Origin: an uncultured Clostridia bacterium
GTDB lineage: Bacteria > Bacillota > Clostridia > Oscillospirales > Acutalibacteraceae
Length of the DNA stretch: 64,000 nucleotides
Direction: 5' to 3'
Assembly: GCA_938034875.1 (NCBI GenBank)
Contig: CALHND010000002.1
Span: forward strand, 124,001-188,000
Below are positions 9,169 to 18,964 of this stretch, one piece after another. The notes under the pieces were generated by a model. That model searched no databases and was not told the origin of the DNA. It was given only the letters and a program-made list of their open reading frames with translations. Position numbers and translations under genes: made by a program. Each line of letters opens with the position of its first letter. Positions within the stretch are counted from its first letter, which is position 1.

Positions 9169-9999
9169 ATGGTAACTGCTTTTAAAGCGATTGCGGACAT
9201 CATTGTAACAAATGTAAAAAACTTTAGGCAAAGTGTCAGCATGGCAGCAATTGAACTGAATAAAGCATACTCCGGCTCAAGTTTCGGCATAGTTTGGGCA
9301 TTTGTTAAACCTGTTCTTTTTGTACTGGTGTACTGGTTCGGCATCACTATCGGTATTAAAGGCGGTTCTTCAGATAAAGTTCCGTACATATACCAGCTCA
9401 TTTCAAGCATTTTGCCTTGGTTTTTTATATCAGAAGCGTGGCTGAAATGCGGTACATCAATCAGACAAAACAAGCACCTTGTAACAAAAACGGTGTTCCC
9501 GGTATCAACCATACCCGTGTTTGAAGAAATGTATCTTTTCTTTATTCACGCAATATTGGTATGTGCAGCGACCGTAATTTTTGCGGTGTCGGGATACATC
9601 ACGGTTAATTTTATTCAAATTATTTACGGTATGGTGTGCCTTTTTGTACTCATATGGGCAATATCGCTGATTTTTTCTGCATGCGTAGTAATCAGCCGAG
9701 ATTTTGAGCATCTCATAAAATCTCTTACACAGGTACTTTTCTGGATCTCCCCCATTCTCTGGAGCTTAGAAAAGGTCGAAAAGTATCCTATCATTCACAC
9801 AATCGTACGCCTAAACCCCGTTTCATATATTGTCGAAGTTTATCGTGCCGCTTTTCTCGGAAAACTATCAAACACATATGTGTGGTTTTTCAACGATGTA
9901 CTCGGCACCATTTGCTTTTGGGCAGAAATAATCATTATTTCGCTTATTGGCAGTTATCTGTTTAAAAAGCTTGAACGCGATTTTGCAGATGTTCTGTAA
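9169..9999 (+). CDS. tarG: Teichoic acid ABC exporter, permease (TarG/TagG)
   Basis: A 276-residue ABC-2 type integral membrane protein with about six hydrophobic segments. TarG with TarH moves undecaprenyl-linked teichoic acid across the membrane. The N-terminal part SSFGIVWAFVKPVLFVLVYW and the segment LNPVSYIVEVYRAAFLG near residue 220 are typical of the Wzm/TagG group. It lies 12 nt after tarJ, and the ATPase gene begins 13 nt later with an AAGGAGG ribosome site. Confidence 0.9.
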   Translation: MVTAFKAIADIIVTNVKNFRQSVSMAAIELNKAYSGSSFGIVWAFVKPVLFVLVYWFGITIGIKGGSSDKVPYIYQLISSILPWFFISEAWLKCGTSIRQNKHLVTKTVFPVSTIPVFEEMYLFFIHAILVCAATVIFAVSGYITVNFIQIIYGMVCLFVLIWAISLIFSACVVISRDFEHLIKSLTQVLFWISPILWSLEKVEKYPIIHTIVRLNPVSYIVEVYRAAFLGKLSNTYVWFFNDVLGTICFWAEIIIISLIGSYLFKKLERDFADVL

Positions 10000-10012
10000 G
10001 GAGGATGACGCT

Positions 10013-11209
10013 ATGGAATATGCAATCAGAGTGAAAAATCTCACAAAAGCGTATAAAATATACTCCTCTCCTTTGCTTCGAATTTTCGACACAATTTTTC
10101 ATAAAAAAAACTATAATGAATTTATAGCGCTCGATAATTTATCGGTGGACATTCCAAAAGGCGAAGTAATTGGAATACTGGGCAAAAACGGATCAGGCAA
10201 ATCGACACTGCTCAAAATTATTACCGGTGTTGCAAAGCAGACATGTGGTGAAATTGAAACACATGGAAAAATTTCGGCCATGTTGGAGCTGACAAGCGGC
10301 TTCGATACAGAGCTGACCGGTATTGAAAATATATACCTAAAAGCCCTGTCCATGGGTATCCCAAAAGCTGAAATTTCAAAACGCATAGATGAAATTACAA
10401 AGTTTGCAGATATCGGAGATTATATAAACCGACCTGTACGCACATACTCAAGCGGTATGAAATCACGACTTGGTTTTGCCGTATCTGTAAATGTTGACCC
10501 TGATATATTAGTTGTTGACGAGGTTCTTGCTGTCGGCGACGACATTTTTAAACTAAAATGCATTGAAAAAATGAAGCAATTTAGACGCGAGGGCAAAACA
10601 ATACTCTTTGTCAGTCACTCTCTTTTCACGGTTAAGGCATTTTGTACAAAAGGGCTTTGGATTAACGAAGGAAAGCTAATGGATTACGGCGATTTAGGCC
10701 CGGTAATTTTGAAATACGAAGACTTTTTGAAAAAAGAAAAGAAGAAACTAACCTCAAATGCAAGTTTGTCAGATGATGACTTTCCGACCGAGAAAAAAGA
10801 TATTTTAGAAGTTTCAAAATTTGAAATGCTTAACAGCAAGGGAGAAAAAACCACTGAATTTGAGCAAGGCGAAAACATTACTGTTCGCTTTAATTACGAA
10901 GTTAAACGCCCGATAGAAAAGCTTAATTTTGGTTTTACAATCAGAGATGCTGAAGAACAGGTCATATTTATGAGTGACAAGCGCAATGAAAGCAACCTAA
11001 TTGACGGCAGCGTCGGCATGCATTCATTGGAAATTACTATTAGCCAACTTAACTTACTCTCAGGCACCTTTATGCTGTCGGGAGAGCTGTGGGATAACGA
11101 ATCCACTTTCCATGTAGGTTTTTCCAACAAACGTAAATTTTCAGTCACACACACTGATTATATTGGCAGCGGTATCGTCTACTTTCCGCATAAATTTTCA
11201 AACAAGTAA
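10013..11209 (+). CDS. tarH: Teichoic acid ABC exporter, ATPase (TarH/TagH) with C-terminal Wzt-like domain
   Basis: A 398-residue ATPase. Walker A GILGKNGSGKST, signature YSSGMKSRLGFAVSV and Walker B ILVVDEVLAVGDD identify the polysaccharide-export subfamily. Residues ~250-398 form an extra domain like the Wzt C-terminal beta-sandwich, which in O-antigen exporters recognises the polymer end. TagH of Bacillus carries a different tail, so this resembles a Wzt-type design. I choose the ATG at 10013 (AAGGAGG nine nt before); a longer reading inside tarG is not family-like. Confidence 0.9.
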   Translation: MEYAIRVKNLTKAYKIYSSPLLRIFDTIFHKKNYNEFIALDNLSVDIPKGEVIGILGKNGSGKSTLLKIITGVAKQTCGEIETHGKISAMLELTSGFDTELTGIENIYLKALSMGIPKAEISKRIDEITKFADIGDYINRPVRTYSSGMKSRLGFAVSVNVDPDILVVDEVLAVGDDIFKLKCIEKMKQFRREGKTILFVSHSLFTVKAFCTKGLWINEGKLMDYGDLGPVILKYEDFLKKEKKKLTSNASLSDDDFPTEKKDILEVSKFEMLNSKGEKTTEFEQGENITVRFNYEVKRPIEKLNFGFTIRDAEEQVIFMSDKRNESNLIDGSVGMHSLEITISQLNLLSGTFMLSGELWDNESTFHVGFSNKRKFSVTHTDYIGSGIVYFPHKFSNK

Positions 11210-11224
11210 AGGATATTTAAAACA

Positions 11225-12883
11225 ATGGACTATACTCCATCAATCACTGTTGACAGCATAAAGTGGGAACGCGTTATTTTAAACATTGCGGGAAAAATTA
11301 ACAATATTGACCCGAGTGCTATCACCTTTTCTATTACGAGTGGCGATGTAACTGTTCCTCTTAAATGTGTAAAAATCATTGGCGAATATTATCTCATACG
11401 TCTAAATGTCACAACTGCTAATAACGGTTGCACATTTTTTGGTAACGGTGACTGGACTATTGTAGCTCATGATGAGATAACTGGTGCATCATATTCCCTA
11501 AAAACATCAGATTCGCTTTTTTCAGATGATGAAATTGAGGATGAATATGTCTACTGTAAGGACAAGCAAACAAAAATCGGTAGATTTTATAAGCTTTTTG
11601 CAAAAAGCGCTGTTAATTTTTATGAAGTAAAGCCTTCTGTTGATGATAAAGATAAATTTTTTATCAGCATCTACAGCGAGCATCCTAACAAAAAAAATCC
11701 GGTAGTAAAATTTTTAAAAGGGTTTGTAAATTTGTTCAAGCCCATGTTTTATGCTATAAAAAAAGGTCTTTTCTATGTGACATTTAACATATCCAACATG
11801 TTTCCCCACTCCGGTAAAGTTATTTTGTTTACATCCGATTCTCGTGCCGAACTAAGTGGTAACATGGAATTGGTTTACAACAGGATGTGCGAGCGTGGAC
11901 TTGACCGCCAGTTTAATATAAAAATGATGTTCAGAGCAAGCGTAAAAACGAGCCGATCATTTTTGGACAAGTTTAAAATGCCGTTTGTTCTCGGTCGCGC
12001 TGATATCATTATTGTTGACGATTATAACCCAACTATTGAACTGGTAAACTACCGTCCGTCAGTTAAAATTATACAGCTATGGCACGCTTGCGGAGCATTT
12101 AAAACAGTAGGCTTCAGCCGTCTTGGAAAATCAGGCGGCCCTGCCATTACATCAACGATACATAAGCACTACACCCATGCCATTGCGAGCTCCTCGCATG
12201 TTGCAAAGTTTTATGCAGAAGCGTTTGGCATAGATGAATCTAGAGTATATCCAACTGGTGTTCCACGCACCGACATTTTCTTTGACGAAAGCTATAAAAA
12301 CGAAATAAAAAGCAAAATGTTTGAAATTTTTCCCACAGCAAAAGGAAAAAGAGTCATTTTGTTTGCTCCTACTTTCCGTGGAAACGGTGCAAAAAGTGCC
12401 AACTACCCATTCGGCAAAATTAATATGCACGCACTTGGCCATTATTGCCTTGAAACAGACAGCGTTGTAATATTTAAAATGCATCCGTTTGTTACAACAC
12501 CGTTGTTTATACCCGACGAATACAAAGATGTCATGATCGATGCTACCGAAAACCGCGAGATCAATGATATTTTATTTATAACCGATTTGCTTATTACCGA
12601 TTATTCATCAGTCATTTATGAGGCCTCTGCGCTCAATATTCCTATGCTGTTTTATGCATTTGATCTGGAACAATATATTTCAACTCGCGATTTTTACGAG
12701 CCGTTTGAAAGCTTTGTTCCCGGCAAAATTGTTAAGAATTTTGGCGAGCTGATGAAAGCTATTGAAACAGGCGATTATGAACATGAAAAGGTTGCTCTTT
12801 TCCGTGACAAAAATTTTGAATATCAGGATGGACACTCAACCGACAGGGTCGTCGACTGGCTCATCTTAGGCACAAAAGAATAA
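11225..12883 (+). CDS. CDP-polyol (glycerol/ribitol) phosphotransferase, TarF/K/L family
   Basis: A 552-residue membrane-associated enzyme of the CDP-glycerol:poly(glycerophosphate) glycerophosphotransferase family. It transfers glycerol- or ribitol-phosphate from the CDP-activated form to the growing teichoic acid. Seen: IQLWHACGAFKTVGFSR near residue 282, FAPTFRGNG, FKMHPF, and LLITDYSSVIYEAS near 460. Residues ~1-190 form a separate N-terminal beta-rich region. TarI/TarJ make CDP-ribitol, so a TarL-like ribitol polymerase role is likely, but primer and polymerase functions cannot be assigned between this and the next gene. Confidence 0.88.
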   Translation: MDYTPSITVDSIKWERVILNIAGKINNIDPSAITFSITSGDVTVPLKCVKIIGEYYLIRLNVTTANNGCTFFGNGDWTIVAHDEITGASYSLKTSDSLFSDDEIEDEYVYCKDKQTKIGRFYKLFAKSAVNFYEVKPSVDDKDKFFISIYSEHPNKKNPVVKFLKGFVNLFKPMFYAIKKGLFYVTFNISNMFPHSGKVILFTSDSRAELSGNMELVYNRMCERGLDRQFNIKMMFRASVKTSRSFLDKFKMPFVLGRADIIIVDDYNPTIELVNYRPSVKIIQLWHACGAFKTVGFSRLGKSGGPAITSTIHKHYTHAIASSSHVAKFYAEAFGIDESRVYPTGVPRTDIFFDESYKNEIKSKMFEIFPTAKGKRVILFAPTFRGNGAKSANYPFGKINMHALGHYCLETDSVVIFKMHPFVTTPLFIPDEYKDVMIDATENREINDILFITDLLITDYSSVIYEASALNIPMLFYAFDLEQYISTRDFYEPFESFVPGKIVKNFGELMKAIETGDYEHEKVALFRDKNFEYQDGHSTDRVVDWLILGTKE

Positions 12884-12903
12884 TTTATAGGAGGGTTTGC
12901 TTT

Positions 12904-14343
12904 ATGGAAAATGCCGTGATTAACAGGGCGTACTTTGAGCGTGCCCTCCTTTTTCTATCGGGAAAAGGTTCATGTGGTGACATTTATTTCAGCGCAAACG
13001 GAATTTCTGAAAAACATATGCCGCTGTACTGTGAACAAAGCGGTGTGAACTTTACCGTATGTTTTGATTTAGCGTCAGGTTTTGGCGGGCATCCCCTGCC
13101 AAATGCAAAATGGGAGCTGCATTTTGACGGAGCTGTTTCATGCACATTTGACCAAGAACGCGATTTCAGCGATAATGGCGGAATTTATAAGGTTAAAGTA
13201 ATAAGTGATCAGCTGGGAATCAACCTTTTCAGTACATTTAAAGCAAGCAAAAAAAGCGTTAAGGTGCAAATTGCAGATATTGCTCTGAAAGCTATATTTA
13301 AAACCGCAAACGTTTTGCCCAAAAACGGCAAAAGAGTACTTTTTACAAGTCAGTCAAGAAATGAACTGTCGGGCAACGAAAAGTATATATATGACGAAAT
13401 TTGGAGCAGAGAAAAATTAAAAAACTGCCTGGACATTCGATTTGCTTTATCGAACAAGAGCAGTATCGGATTTTATCTGCGAACTGCATGGCAACTTGGC
13501 AGATGTGACACTATTATTTTGGACGATTACCACCCAATTGTATATCGTTTTAAATACAAAGACGGCATTAAAATCGCTCAGCTATGGCACGCCTGCGGTG
13601 CATTCAAAACATTTGGGTACAGCCGACTGGGCAAAGAGGGGGCTCCCCGTTTTGATGGTAACGCGCACAGGTGCTACACCCACGCATTTGTTAGCGGCGA
13701 AGATGTGAGAAAATACTATGCTGAAGCATTTGGAATACCGCTTGACCGTGTGTATGCTACAGGCATTCCCCGCTGCGACAGCTTAAGTAGAATCGAAAGA
13801 CAGCACTCAAATAAATTTACCATTATTTTTGCACCCACATTTCGCGGAAACGGTGCCATAAGCTCACATTATCCGTACGAAATGATAGACACCGAACGGT
13901 TGGCAGATCTGTGCCGCGAAAAGAATATGAGAGTAATATTCAAAATGCATCCGTTTATTAAGGAACGAGTGCCTATAAAAGAAAGCCAACGCGACGTACT
14001 GTTTGACGAATCAGGAATGCGTGAAATTAACCAACTGCTTCCATATGCCGACCTTATTATTACCGACTATTCGTCGGTTATATATGAGGCTGCACTACTG
14101 GATATACCAATGTTGTTTTACACGTTCGACCTAGATGAATATACTGAAAAACGCGATTTTTATCAGCCTTTTCAGGAATTTGCTCCGGGAAAAATTGTTT
14201 ATGATTTTGACAGCCTTATAGAATCACTTGCAAATAGCAATTATCAGCAGGATAAGATTAAGCCATTTAGGGACAAAAATTTCACAAATGGCGACATCTC
14301 TGCGTCATCACGCATAGTTGACATATTATTTGAAAATTGCTGA
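12904..14343 (+). CDS. Second CDP-polyol phosphotransferase, TarF/K/L family
   Basis: A 479-residue paralogue of the previous gene, shorter at the N-terminus. It keeps the same catalytic blocks: AQLWHACGAFKTFGYSR, FAPTFRGNGA, FKMHPFI, LIITDYSSVIYEAA and the final PFRDKNF. Ribosome site GGAGGG precedes the ATG at 12904. Two copies in series usually mean one attaches the first unit(s) and one extends the chain; which does which is not visible. The next gene follows after 26 nt. Confidence 0.88.
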   Translation: MENAVINRAYFERALLFLSGKGSCGDIYFSANGISEKHMPLYCEQSGVNFTVCFDLASGFGGHPLPNAKWELHFDGAVSCTFDQERDFSDNGGIYKVKVISDQLGINLFSTFKASKKSVKVQIADIALKAIFKTANVLPKNGKRVLFTSQSRNELSGNEKYIYDEIWSREKLKNCLDIRFALSNKSSIGFYLRTAWQLGRCDTIILDDYHPIVYRFKYKDGIKIAQLWHACGAFKTFGYSRLGKEGAPRFDGNAHRCYTHAFVSGEDVRKYYAEAFGIPLDRVYATGIPRCDSLSRIERQHSNKFTIIFAPTFRGNGAISSHYPYEMIDTERLADLCREKNMRVIFKMHPFIKERVPIKESQRDVLFDESGMREINQLLPYADLIITDYSSVIYEAALLDIPMLFYTFDLDEYTEKRDFYQPFQEFAPGKIVYDFDSLIESLANSNYQQDKIKPFRDKNFTNGDISASSRIVDILFENC

Positions 14344-14369
14344 TAAATCAGCTTACAGTAGGTGAAAAA

Positions 14370-14867
14370 ATGAGTTCGTACAAACGGTTGCTTCAAATCA
14401 CAGCATGGCTTGCGGTGGTTGCGTGGATGATTGTGATATTTTCAATGTCACATCAGAAAGCGGAACAATCTTCAGAGCTGAGCACCAGCACTACACAAAA
14501 AATTTTTGAACAGTTACACCCCACATTTAACGAACTACCTGAAGAAGAAAAGCAACAATTGATCGAAAAGACCGAAACCGCTGTAAGAAAAACAGCACAT
14601 ATGAGCGAATATTTTATTCTTTCGGCGCTGATTATCATTGCGCTGTTGTTTAACAATATTTCTCATAAAAAGCGAGCTCTTTTTGCGATAGCGTTATGCT
14701 GCGCTTACGCTGTCACCGATGAAATTCACCAAATTTTTATTGATGGGCGATCTTGCAAAGTAACAGATATACTTATTGATGCATTTGGTATAATTCTTTG
14801 CGCTGTAATTTATTTGATGATAGCTTACATAATTAAAAAAACCAAAAATAGAAAGCTCTTACGGTAA
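14370..14867 (+). CDS. VanZ-like membrane protein
   Basis: A 165-residue protein with about four TM helices and the VanZ family signature: FSMSHQKAEQSS, RKTAHMSEYFILS, and AVTDEIHQIFIDGRS near residue 120. VanZ proteins are linked to glycopeptide (teicoplanin) tolerance and other envelope phenotypes; the biochemical activity is unknown. The ATG at 14370 has an AGGTG ribosome site; the longer reading starts within the preceding gene. It is the last gene of the teichoic acid operon and is followed by a strong terminator. Confidence 0.85.
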   Translation: MSSYKRLLQITAWLAVVAWMIVIFSMSHQKAEQSSELSTSTTQKIFEQLHPTFNELPEEEKQQLIEKTETAVRKTAHMSEYFILSALIIIALLFNNISHKKRALFAIALCCAYAVTDEIHQIFIDGRSCKVTDILIDAFGIILCAVIYLMIAYIIKKTKNRKLLR

Positions 14868-14888
14868 TAACATCCGTAAGAGCTTTTT
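14852..14888 (+). terminator. Terminator of the teichoic acid operon
   Basis: A 13-bp inverted repeat (AAAGCTCTTACGG with CCGTAAGAGCTTT) is followed by TTTTT-like sequence. The 200 bp after it (to 15.1 kb) holds nothing I can support. Confidence 0.85.
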
Positions 14889-15100
14889 ATCTATTTATTA
14901 TTTTACAGCCAATATTCTGACCAATCAATTCTAACAATAGCACTTGGTGTTCGGTTATTTGTTTGTATCCATCTTGAACCGATTGACGTGCTTATCAGTA
15001 AATAAACTAAACCGATTCGTTTTCAATCTGAACCTTAACAGCAATAACAGCTATTGTAATTGCAACAACTTTTTAAAAGCAGCATCCAAGGTATGTACTT

Positions 15101-15463
15101 TTATTTATCAATAAAGTCTTTAATCGCTTTAAGTGACTGGTCACTGATGTCATGCTCCATTTTGCATGCATCTTCGGTGGCTGTTTTTTTGTCTACACCT
15201 AAACGAACGAGAAACTCGGTTAAAACCGTGTGTCGTTCATATATTTTTTGGGCGACATCGTATCCCACCTCTGTGAGAAACAAGTGTCCGTCGGCATCAA
15301 CGTTGACATATCCGCCGTTTTTCAGCAAGCCAATTGCTCGACTGACACTTGGCTTTGAAAAGCCCATTTCCTCGCATACATCTATTGATCGAACACAGCC
15401 GCTCTTTTTTGACAAAACTAAAATGGTCTCAAGATACATTTCTCCTGATTCCTGTAAATGCAT
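15101..15463 (-). CDS. DtxR/MntR-family metal-dependent repressor
   Basis: A 120-residue regulator: winged helix-turn-helix at about 5-65 (VRSIDVCEEMGFSKPSVSRAIG recognition region, split by family position) and a dimerisation helix region with metal ligands in HTVLTEFLV and CKMEHDIS. It is short, lacking the SH3-like third domain, as in MntR. It would sense Mn or Fe and repress uptake genes. No metal transporter is adjacent; a ZIP transporter lies at 31.7 kb. AGGAGG precedes the ATG at 15463, and a TTGAAA-17-TATCTT promoter lies above it. Confidence 0.88.
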   Translation of the reverse strand: MHLQESGEMYLETILVLSKKSGCVRSIDVCEEMGFSKPSVSRAIGLLKNGGYVNVDADGHLFLTEVGYDVAQKIYERHTVLTEFLVRLGVDKKTATEDACKMEHDISDQSLKAIKDFIDK

Positions 15464-15557
15464 GATAAGACCCGCCTCCTAAATACTTTTTAATAAAGAT
15501 ACCACATTTGGATTAGTATTTCAAGCTGTTAGTTTTGACAAAATAGGCGGCGGTGTT

Positions 15558-17081
15558 TTATTCTGCATCCCTTTTATCCTTTTTTACACCGCTCTTATCA
15601 GCGTTAGGCAGTCGGCAATAAATTTCTGTGTTTTTATAAATAATTTGCGCCAACCAGTCGTTAATGCAAGAACCATCAATTCGCCACTGCCAGTTACATC
15701 CTACAGTAGACGGTTCATTCATGCGCGCTTCACTAGACAAGCCCATGAAATCCTGCATCATCATGATTGCTGTATCAGCAGTGCTTGCCCATGCCGACTT
15801 CATCATTCCCCAGTTGAAGCCCTCCGAATCGGTTATACGCAAATACTTTCGCGCATACTTTACATCATTTTCGGGTGCGGTTTTTGTCCAGCCGATAATG
15901 GTGTCGTTATCATGAGTGCCTGTGTAAACTACACAGTTTTTTTCATAAGTATGAGGAAGATAGTTGCTCTCTTCTCGTGTATCAAAAGCAAATTGAAGGA
16001 CCTTCATGCCGGGAAATCCGGATTTTTTAAGCATTTTTTTAACGCCGTCAGTAAGAAATCCTAAATCTTCGGCTATAATTGGCAAATCACCAAGGCGCTC
16101 TTTTATGCTATCGAACAGCTTAATGTTTGGTCCCTTGCGCCAGCAGCCGTTTTCAGCCGTTTTATCGCTCGCCGGTATGCAGTAATAGGATTCAAATCCG
16201 CGAAAATGGTCAATTCGCAGAACATCAAAAATGGTACAAGCAAAACCAACGCGCTCACACCACCAATTGAATCCGTCTTTTTCCATGTAGTCCCAGTCGT
16301 AAAGCGGATTGCCCCATAATTGACCCTCTTCAGAAAATGCATCAGGCGGGCAACCTGCTACTTCGGTCGGGTGTCCTTCTTCGTCTACCAAAAATTGCTG
16401 TGGCATTGACCACACATCAGCACTGTCGCCGCTCACATAAATCGGCATATCGCCAATAATCTTAATTCCAAGATTATTTACATACTTTTTGAGCATAAAC
16501 CATTGTTTAAAGCACAAAAACTGTTGCATTTTATAAAACTCAATATCTTCGGCATAATCAATTTTTGCCTTATCGAGTGCATCTTTATCCCGCATACGAA
16601 GGGGTTTTTCCCACTCGTTCCAATTCTTTCCGTTGTGCGCATCTTTAAGCGCCATAAACATTGCAAAATCATCAAGCCAACGGCTATTATCGGTGCAAAA
16701 TCTTTCAAATTCAGATGGAATTGCATTCTTAAATCGTTCATACGCCTTTCTAAGCACAGTAAAACGATTTTGATAAATCAATGCATAGTCAACTTTATTC
16801 GGATTAGCTCCCCAGTTCAAATTTGCGTATTCGTCAGCATTAAGCAACCCATCGTCGCGTAGCATATCAAGATCAATAAAATAAGGATTGAGTGCATATG
16901 CAGAAAATGACTGATAGGGAGAATCACCGTACGAAGTTGGGCATATCGGCAGCATTTGCCAATATGTTTGCCCCGCTTTTTTCAAAAAATCAGCAAATCG
17001 GTATGCTTCTTTTCCGAATGTGCCGATGCCGTACGGTGACGGCAGCGATGAAATGTGCATTAATATGCCACTTGTCCTCAT
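15558..17081 (-). CDS. malQ: 4-alpha-glucanotransferase (amylomaltase)
   Basis: A 507-residue GH77 enzyme, the normal bacterial length. It transfers glucan segments between maltodextrins and frees glucose. Seen: N-terminal RTSGILMHISSLPSPYGIG, the nucleophile region VLRIDHFRGFESYY, the acid/base region PIIAEDLGFLT, and TGTHDNDTIIGW. It is last in the operon with a maltodextrin-type ABC importer, 16 nt downstream of the MalG-like permease gene. Products would feed the phosphorylase at the left of the window. Confidence 0.95.
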   Translation of the reverse strand: MRTSGILMHISSLPSPYGIGTFGKEAYRFADFLKKAGQTYWQMLPICPTSYGDSPYQSFSAYALNPYFIDLDMLRDDGLLNADEYANLNWGANPNKVDYALIYQNRFTVLRKAYERFKNAIPSEFERFCTDNSRWLDDFAMFMALKDAHNGKNWNEWEKPLRMRDKDALDKAKIDYAEDIEFYKMQQFLCFKQWFMLKKYVNNLGIKIIGDMPIYVSGDSADVWSMPQQFLVDEEGHPTEVAGCPPDAFSEEGQLWGNPLYDWDYMEKDGFNWWCERVGFACTIFDVLRIDHFRGFESYYCIPASDKTAENGCWRKGPNIKLFDSIKERLGDLPIIAEDLGFLTDGVKKMLKKSGFPGMKVLQFAFDTREESNYLPHTYEKNCVVYTGTHDNDTIIGWTKTAPENDVKYARKYLRITDSEGFNWGMMKSAWASTADTAIMMMQDFMGLSSEARMNEPSTVGCNWQWRIDGSCINDWLAQIIYKNTEIYCRLPNADKSGVKKDKRDAE

Positions 17082-17097
17082 ATAATCGCTCCTTTTT

Positions 17098-17964
17098 TTA
17101 CCCCTTGACCGCTCCGGTCATAACACCTTTTATGATATACTTTTGGCATACTCCATAGAAAATTATGATAGGAATAATGCTCAGCACAATAAGTGCCATT
17201 ATTGCGCCAAGGTCAACTTGGCCGTAGCTTCCCTGCAAATACTGAATGTGAATAGGAATAGTCCTGTATTTTAAGGGATCAAGTATCAGATACGGAAGCA
17301 AATAGTCGTTCCAAATCCACATAATTTCAAGTATTCCTACTGAAATCAAAGTCGGGCGCATCATGGGCAGTACCACCCCAAAAAAGGTGCGCAGCGGTCC
17401 GCATCCGTCGATGCCTGCCGCCTCTTCTATTTCGAGCGGCATGGATTTTACAAACCCTGTGAACATAAACACTGCCAAACCTGCACCAAAGCCCAAATAA
17501 ATTATAGAAATGGTTATCGGTGTATTTAGATTAAGTGTATCGGCTGTCTTTGACAGAGTAAACATGACCATCTGAAAAGGTACAACCATTGAAAAAATGC
17601 ACATATAATATATGACTTTGCATATAAAGTTATTTACTCGGGACAGATACCATGCGCACATAGAAGTACACAACAGTATCAGTATAGTTGATAAAACCGT
17701 AATTGTAAAGCTATACAAAACCGAGTTGTAGAAAGGATAATTACCAAAGGTAATTCCCTTGATATAGTTGCCGAAGGATGCAAAGCTTGCCGCATTCGGT
17801 AATTTGAAGGTTGCTGAACTTACATACTCATTGAATTTGAATGAGTTCATCAAAACAATTACTATCGGCAAAATATAAATCACTGAAATTGCTGCAAAAA
17901 CAACTGTTAATATTCGGTTAGAAAGCTTTTGCTTTTGCTTTATCTGCAATTCGGTATTTTTCAT
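17098..17964 (-). CDS. Carbohydrate ABC transporter permease (MalG type)
   Basis: A 288-residue inner membrane protein with six TM helices and the EAA loop EEAAGIDGCGPLRTFFGVVLP near residue 190, which contacts the ATPase. With the MalF-type partner and binding protein next to it, it forms a CUT1 family importer for oligosaccharides. It overlaps the stop/start of the upstream permease by one base. No ATPase gene is in the operon; CUT1 systems in Firmicutes often share a distant MsmX/MalK ATPase. The substrate is inferred as malto-oligosaccharide from malQ. Confidence 0.92.
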   Translation of the reverse strand: MKNTELQIKQKQKLSNRILTVVFAAISVIYILPIVIVLMNSFKFNEYVSSATFKLPNAASFASFGNYIKGITFGNYPFYNSVLYSFTITVLSTILILLCTSMCAWYLSRVNNFICKVIYYMCIFSMVVPFQMVMFTLSKTADTLNLNTPITISIIYLGFGAGLAVFMFTGFVKSMPLEIEEAAGIDGCGPLRTFFGVVLPMMRPTLISVGILEIMWIWNDYLLPYLILDPLKYRTIPIHIQYLQGSYGQVDLGAIMALIVLSIIPIIIFYGVCQKYIIKGVMTGAVKG

Positions 17965-18938
17965 TACTGCTGCTCCTCCCTTTTGCGTGTAAAATAGAGC
18001 TGTACAAGCGCAATAGCTGCAACCAAAACAAAGAATATAACCGCCTTTGCCTGACCGACTCCGCGCCAGTTTGCATTGCTGTAAAACGTATTATATATAT
18101 TAAGTGCAAGCATTTCGGTTTGTTTTATCTGCTCTCCGCCCGCACCAAATGCAACAGGAGCGCCTCCTGTCAATGCAAGGTTTTGGTCGAATAGCTTGAA
18201 CGAATTTGTCAAAGTTAAAAAAGTGCATATTGTTATGGAAGGCATTACAGTAGGAATAGTAACATTCTTAAGAGCCTGCCAACCATTTGCGCCGTCGATC
18301 TTTGCAGCTTCGTTAAGCTGCTCCGGCACACTTTGCAGCCCGGCTATATAAATTATCATCATATATCCTATTTGCTGCCATGACATGAGTATTATTAATC
18401 CCCAAAAGCCAAATCGGCTGTCAAGAACTATGCTTGTTCCGTAGTTACGCAAAATTCCGTCAAAAATAACCTGCCAAATGTATCCCAAAACTATGCCGCC
18501 GATAAGGTTCGGCATGAAAAATACTGTTCGAAATGTATTGGCACCTCTGATACCTCGTGTCAGCACAAATGCTACTGCAAAAGCAAATAGATTAATTACT
18601 ATTACTGACACTAATGCAAACACCGCAGTGTACCAAAAGGCATGGAAAAAAGATGGATCGTCAAATGCTTTTGTATAATTGGATAAACCCACCCAATTTG
18701 CATCACTGGTCGTGCGAAATTTGCAAAAGGACAGATATATTCCCTTTAAAAACGGGTATACAAATCCGATGCAAAATGCCGCCAAGGTAGGTAGCACGAA
18801 TATCGGAAAATAAGCCTTGAGCGGATTGCGGTAGCCCCGTATGTGCAACCTTTTTGTTGCCTGTGATGTTGCACCCGCGCCGCTTTGCTGAGAGCAAGCC
18901 TCATGCTGGGCGGGTTTAGATTTTTTATTTTCTTTCAT
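17964..18938 (-). CDS. Carbohydrate ABC transporter permease (MalF type)
   Basis: A 324-residue membrane protein, six TM helices after a ~35-residue polar N-terminus, with the EAA loop NEAAKIDGANGWQALKNVTIP near residue 220. It is the heterodimer partner of the MalG-type permease, with which it overlaps by one base. The region after TM5 (GGAPVAFGAGGEQIKQT) is longer than in many homologues. Confidence 0.9.
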   Translation of the reverse strand: MKENKKSKPAQHEACSQQSGAGATSQATKRLHIRGYRNPLKAYFPIFVLPTLAAFCIGFVYPFLKGIYLSFCKFRTTSDANWVGLSNYTKAFDDPSFFHAFWYTAVFALVSVIVINLFAFAVAFVLTRGIRGANTFRTVFFMPNLIGGIVLGYIWQVIFDGILRNYGTSIVLDSRFGFWGLIILMSWQQIGYMMIIYIAGLQSVPEQLNEAAKIDGANGWQALKNVTIPTVMPSITICTFLTLTNSFKLFDQNLALTGGAPVAFGAGGEQIKQTEMLALNIYNTFYSNANWRGVGQAKAVIFFVLVAAIALVQLYFTRKREEQQ

Positions 18939-18964
18939 GCTGTTCTTCTCCTAGCTCACAATTA

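Noticed and set aside
14890..15100. Short minus-strand frame ending in VKVQIENESV after the DtxR gene
   Set aside because: It has no start or ribosome site and is only ~20 codons.
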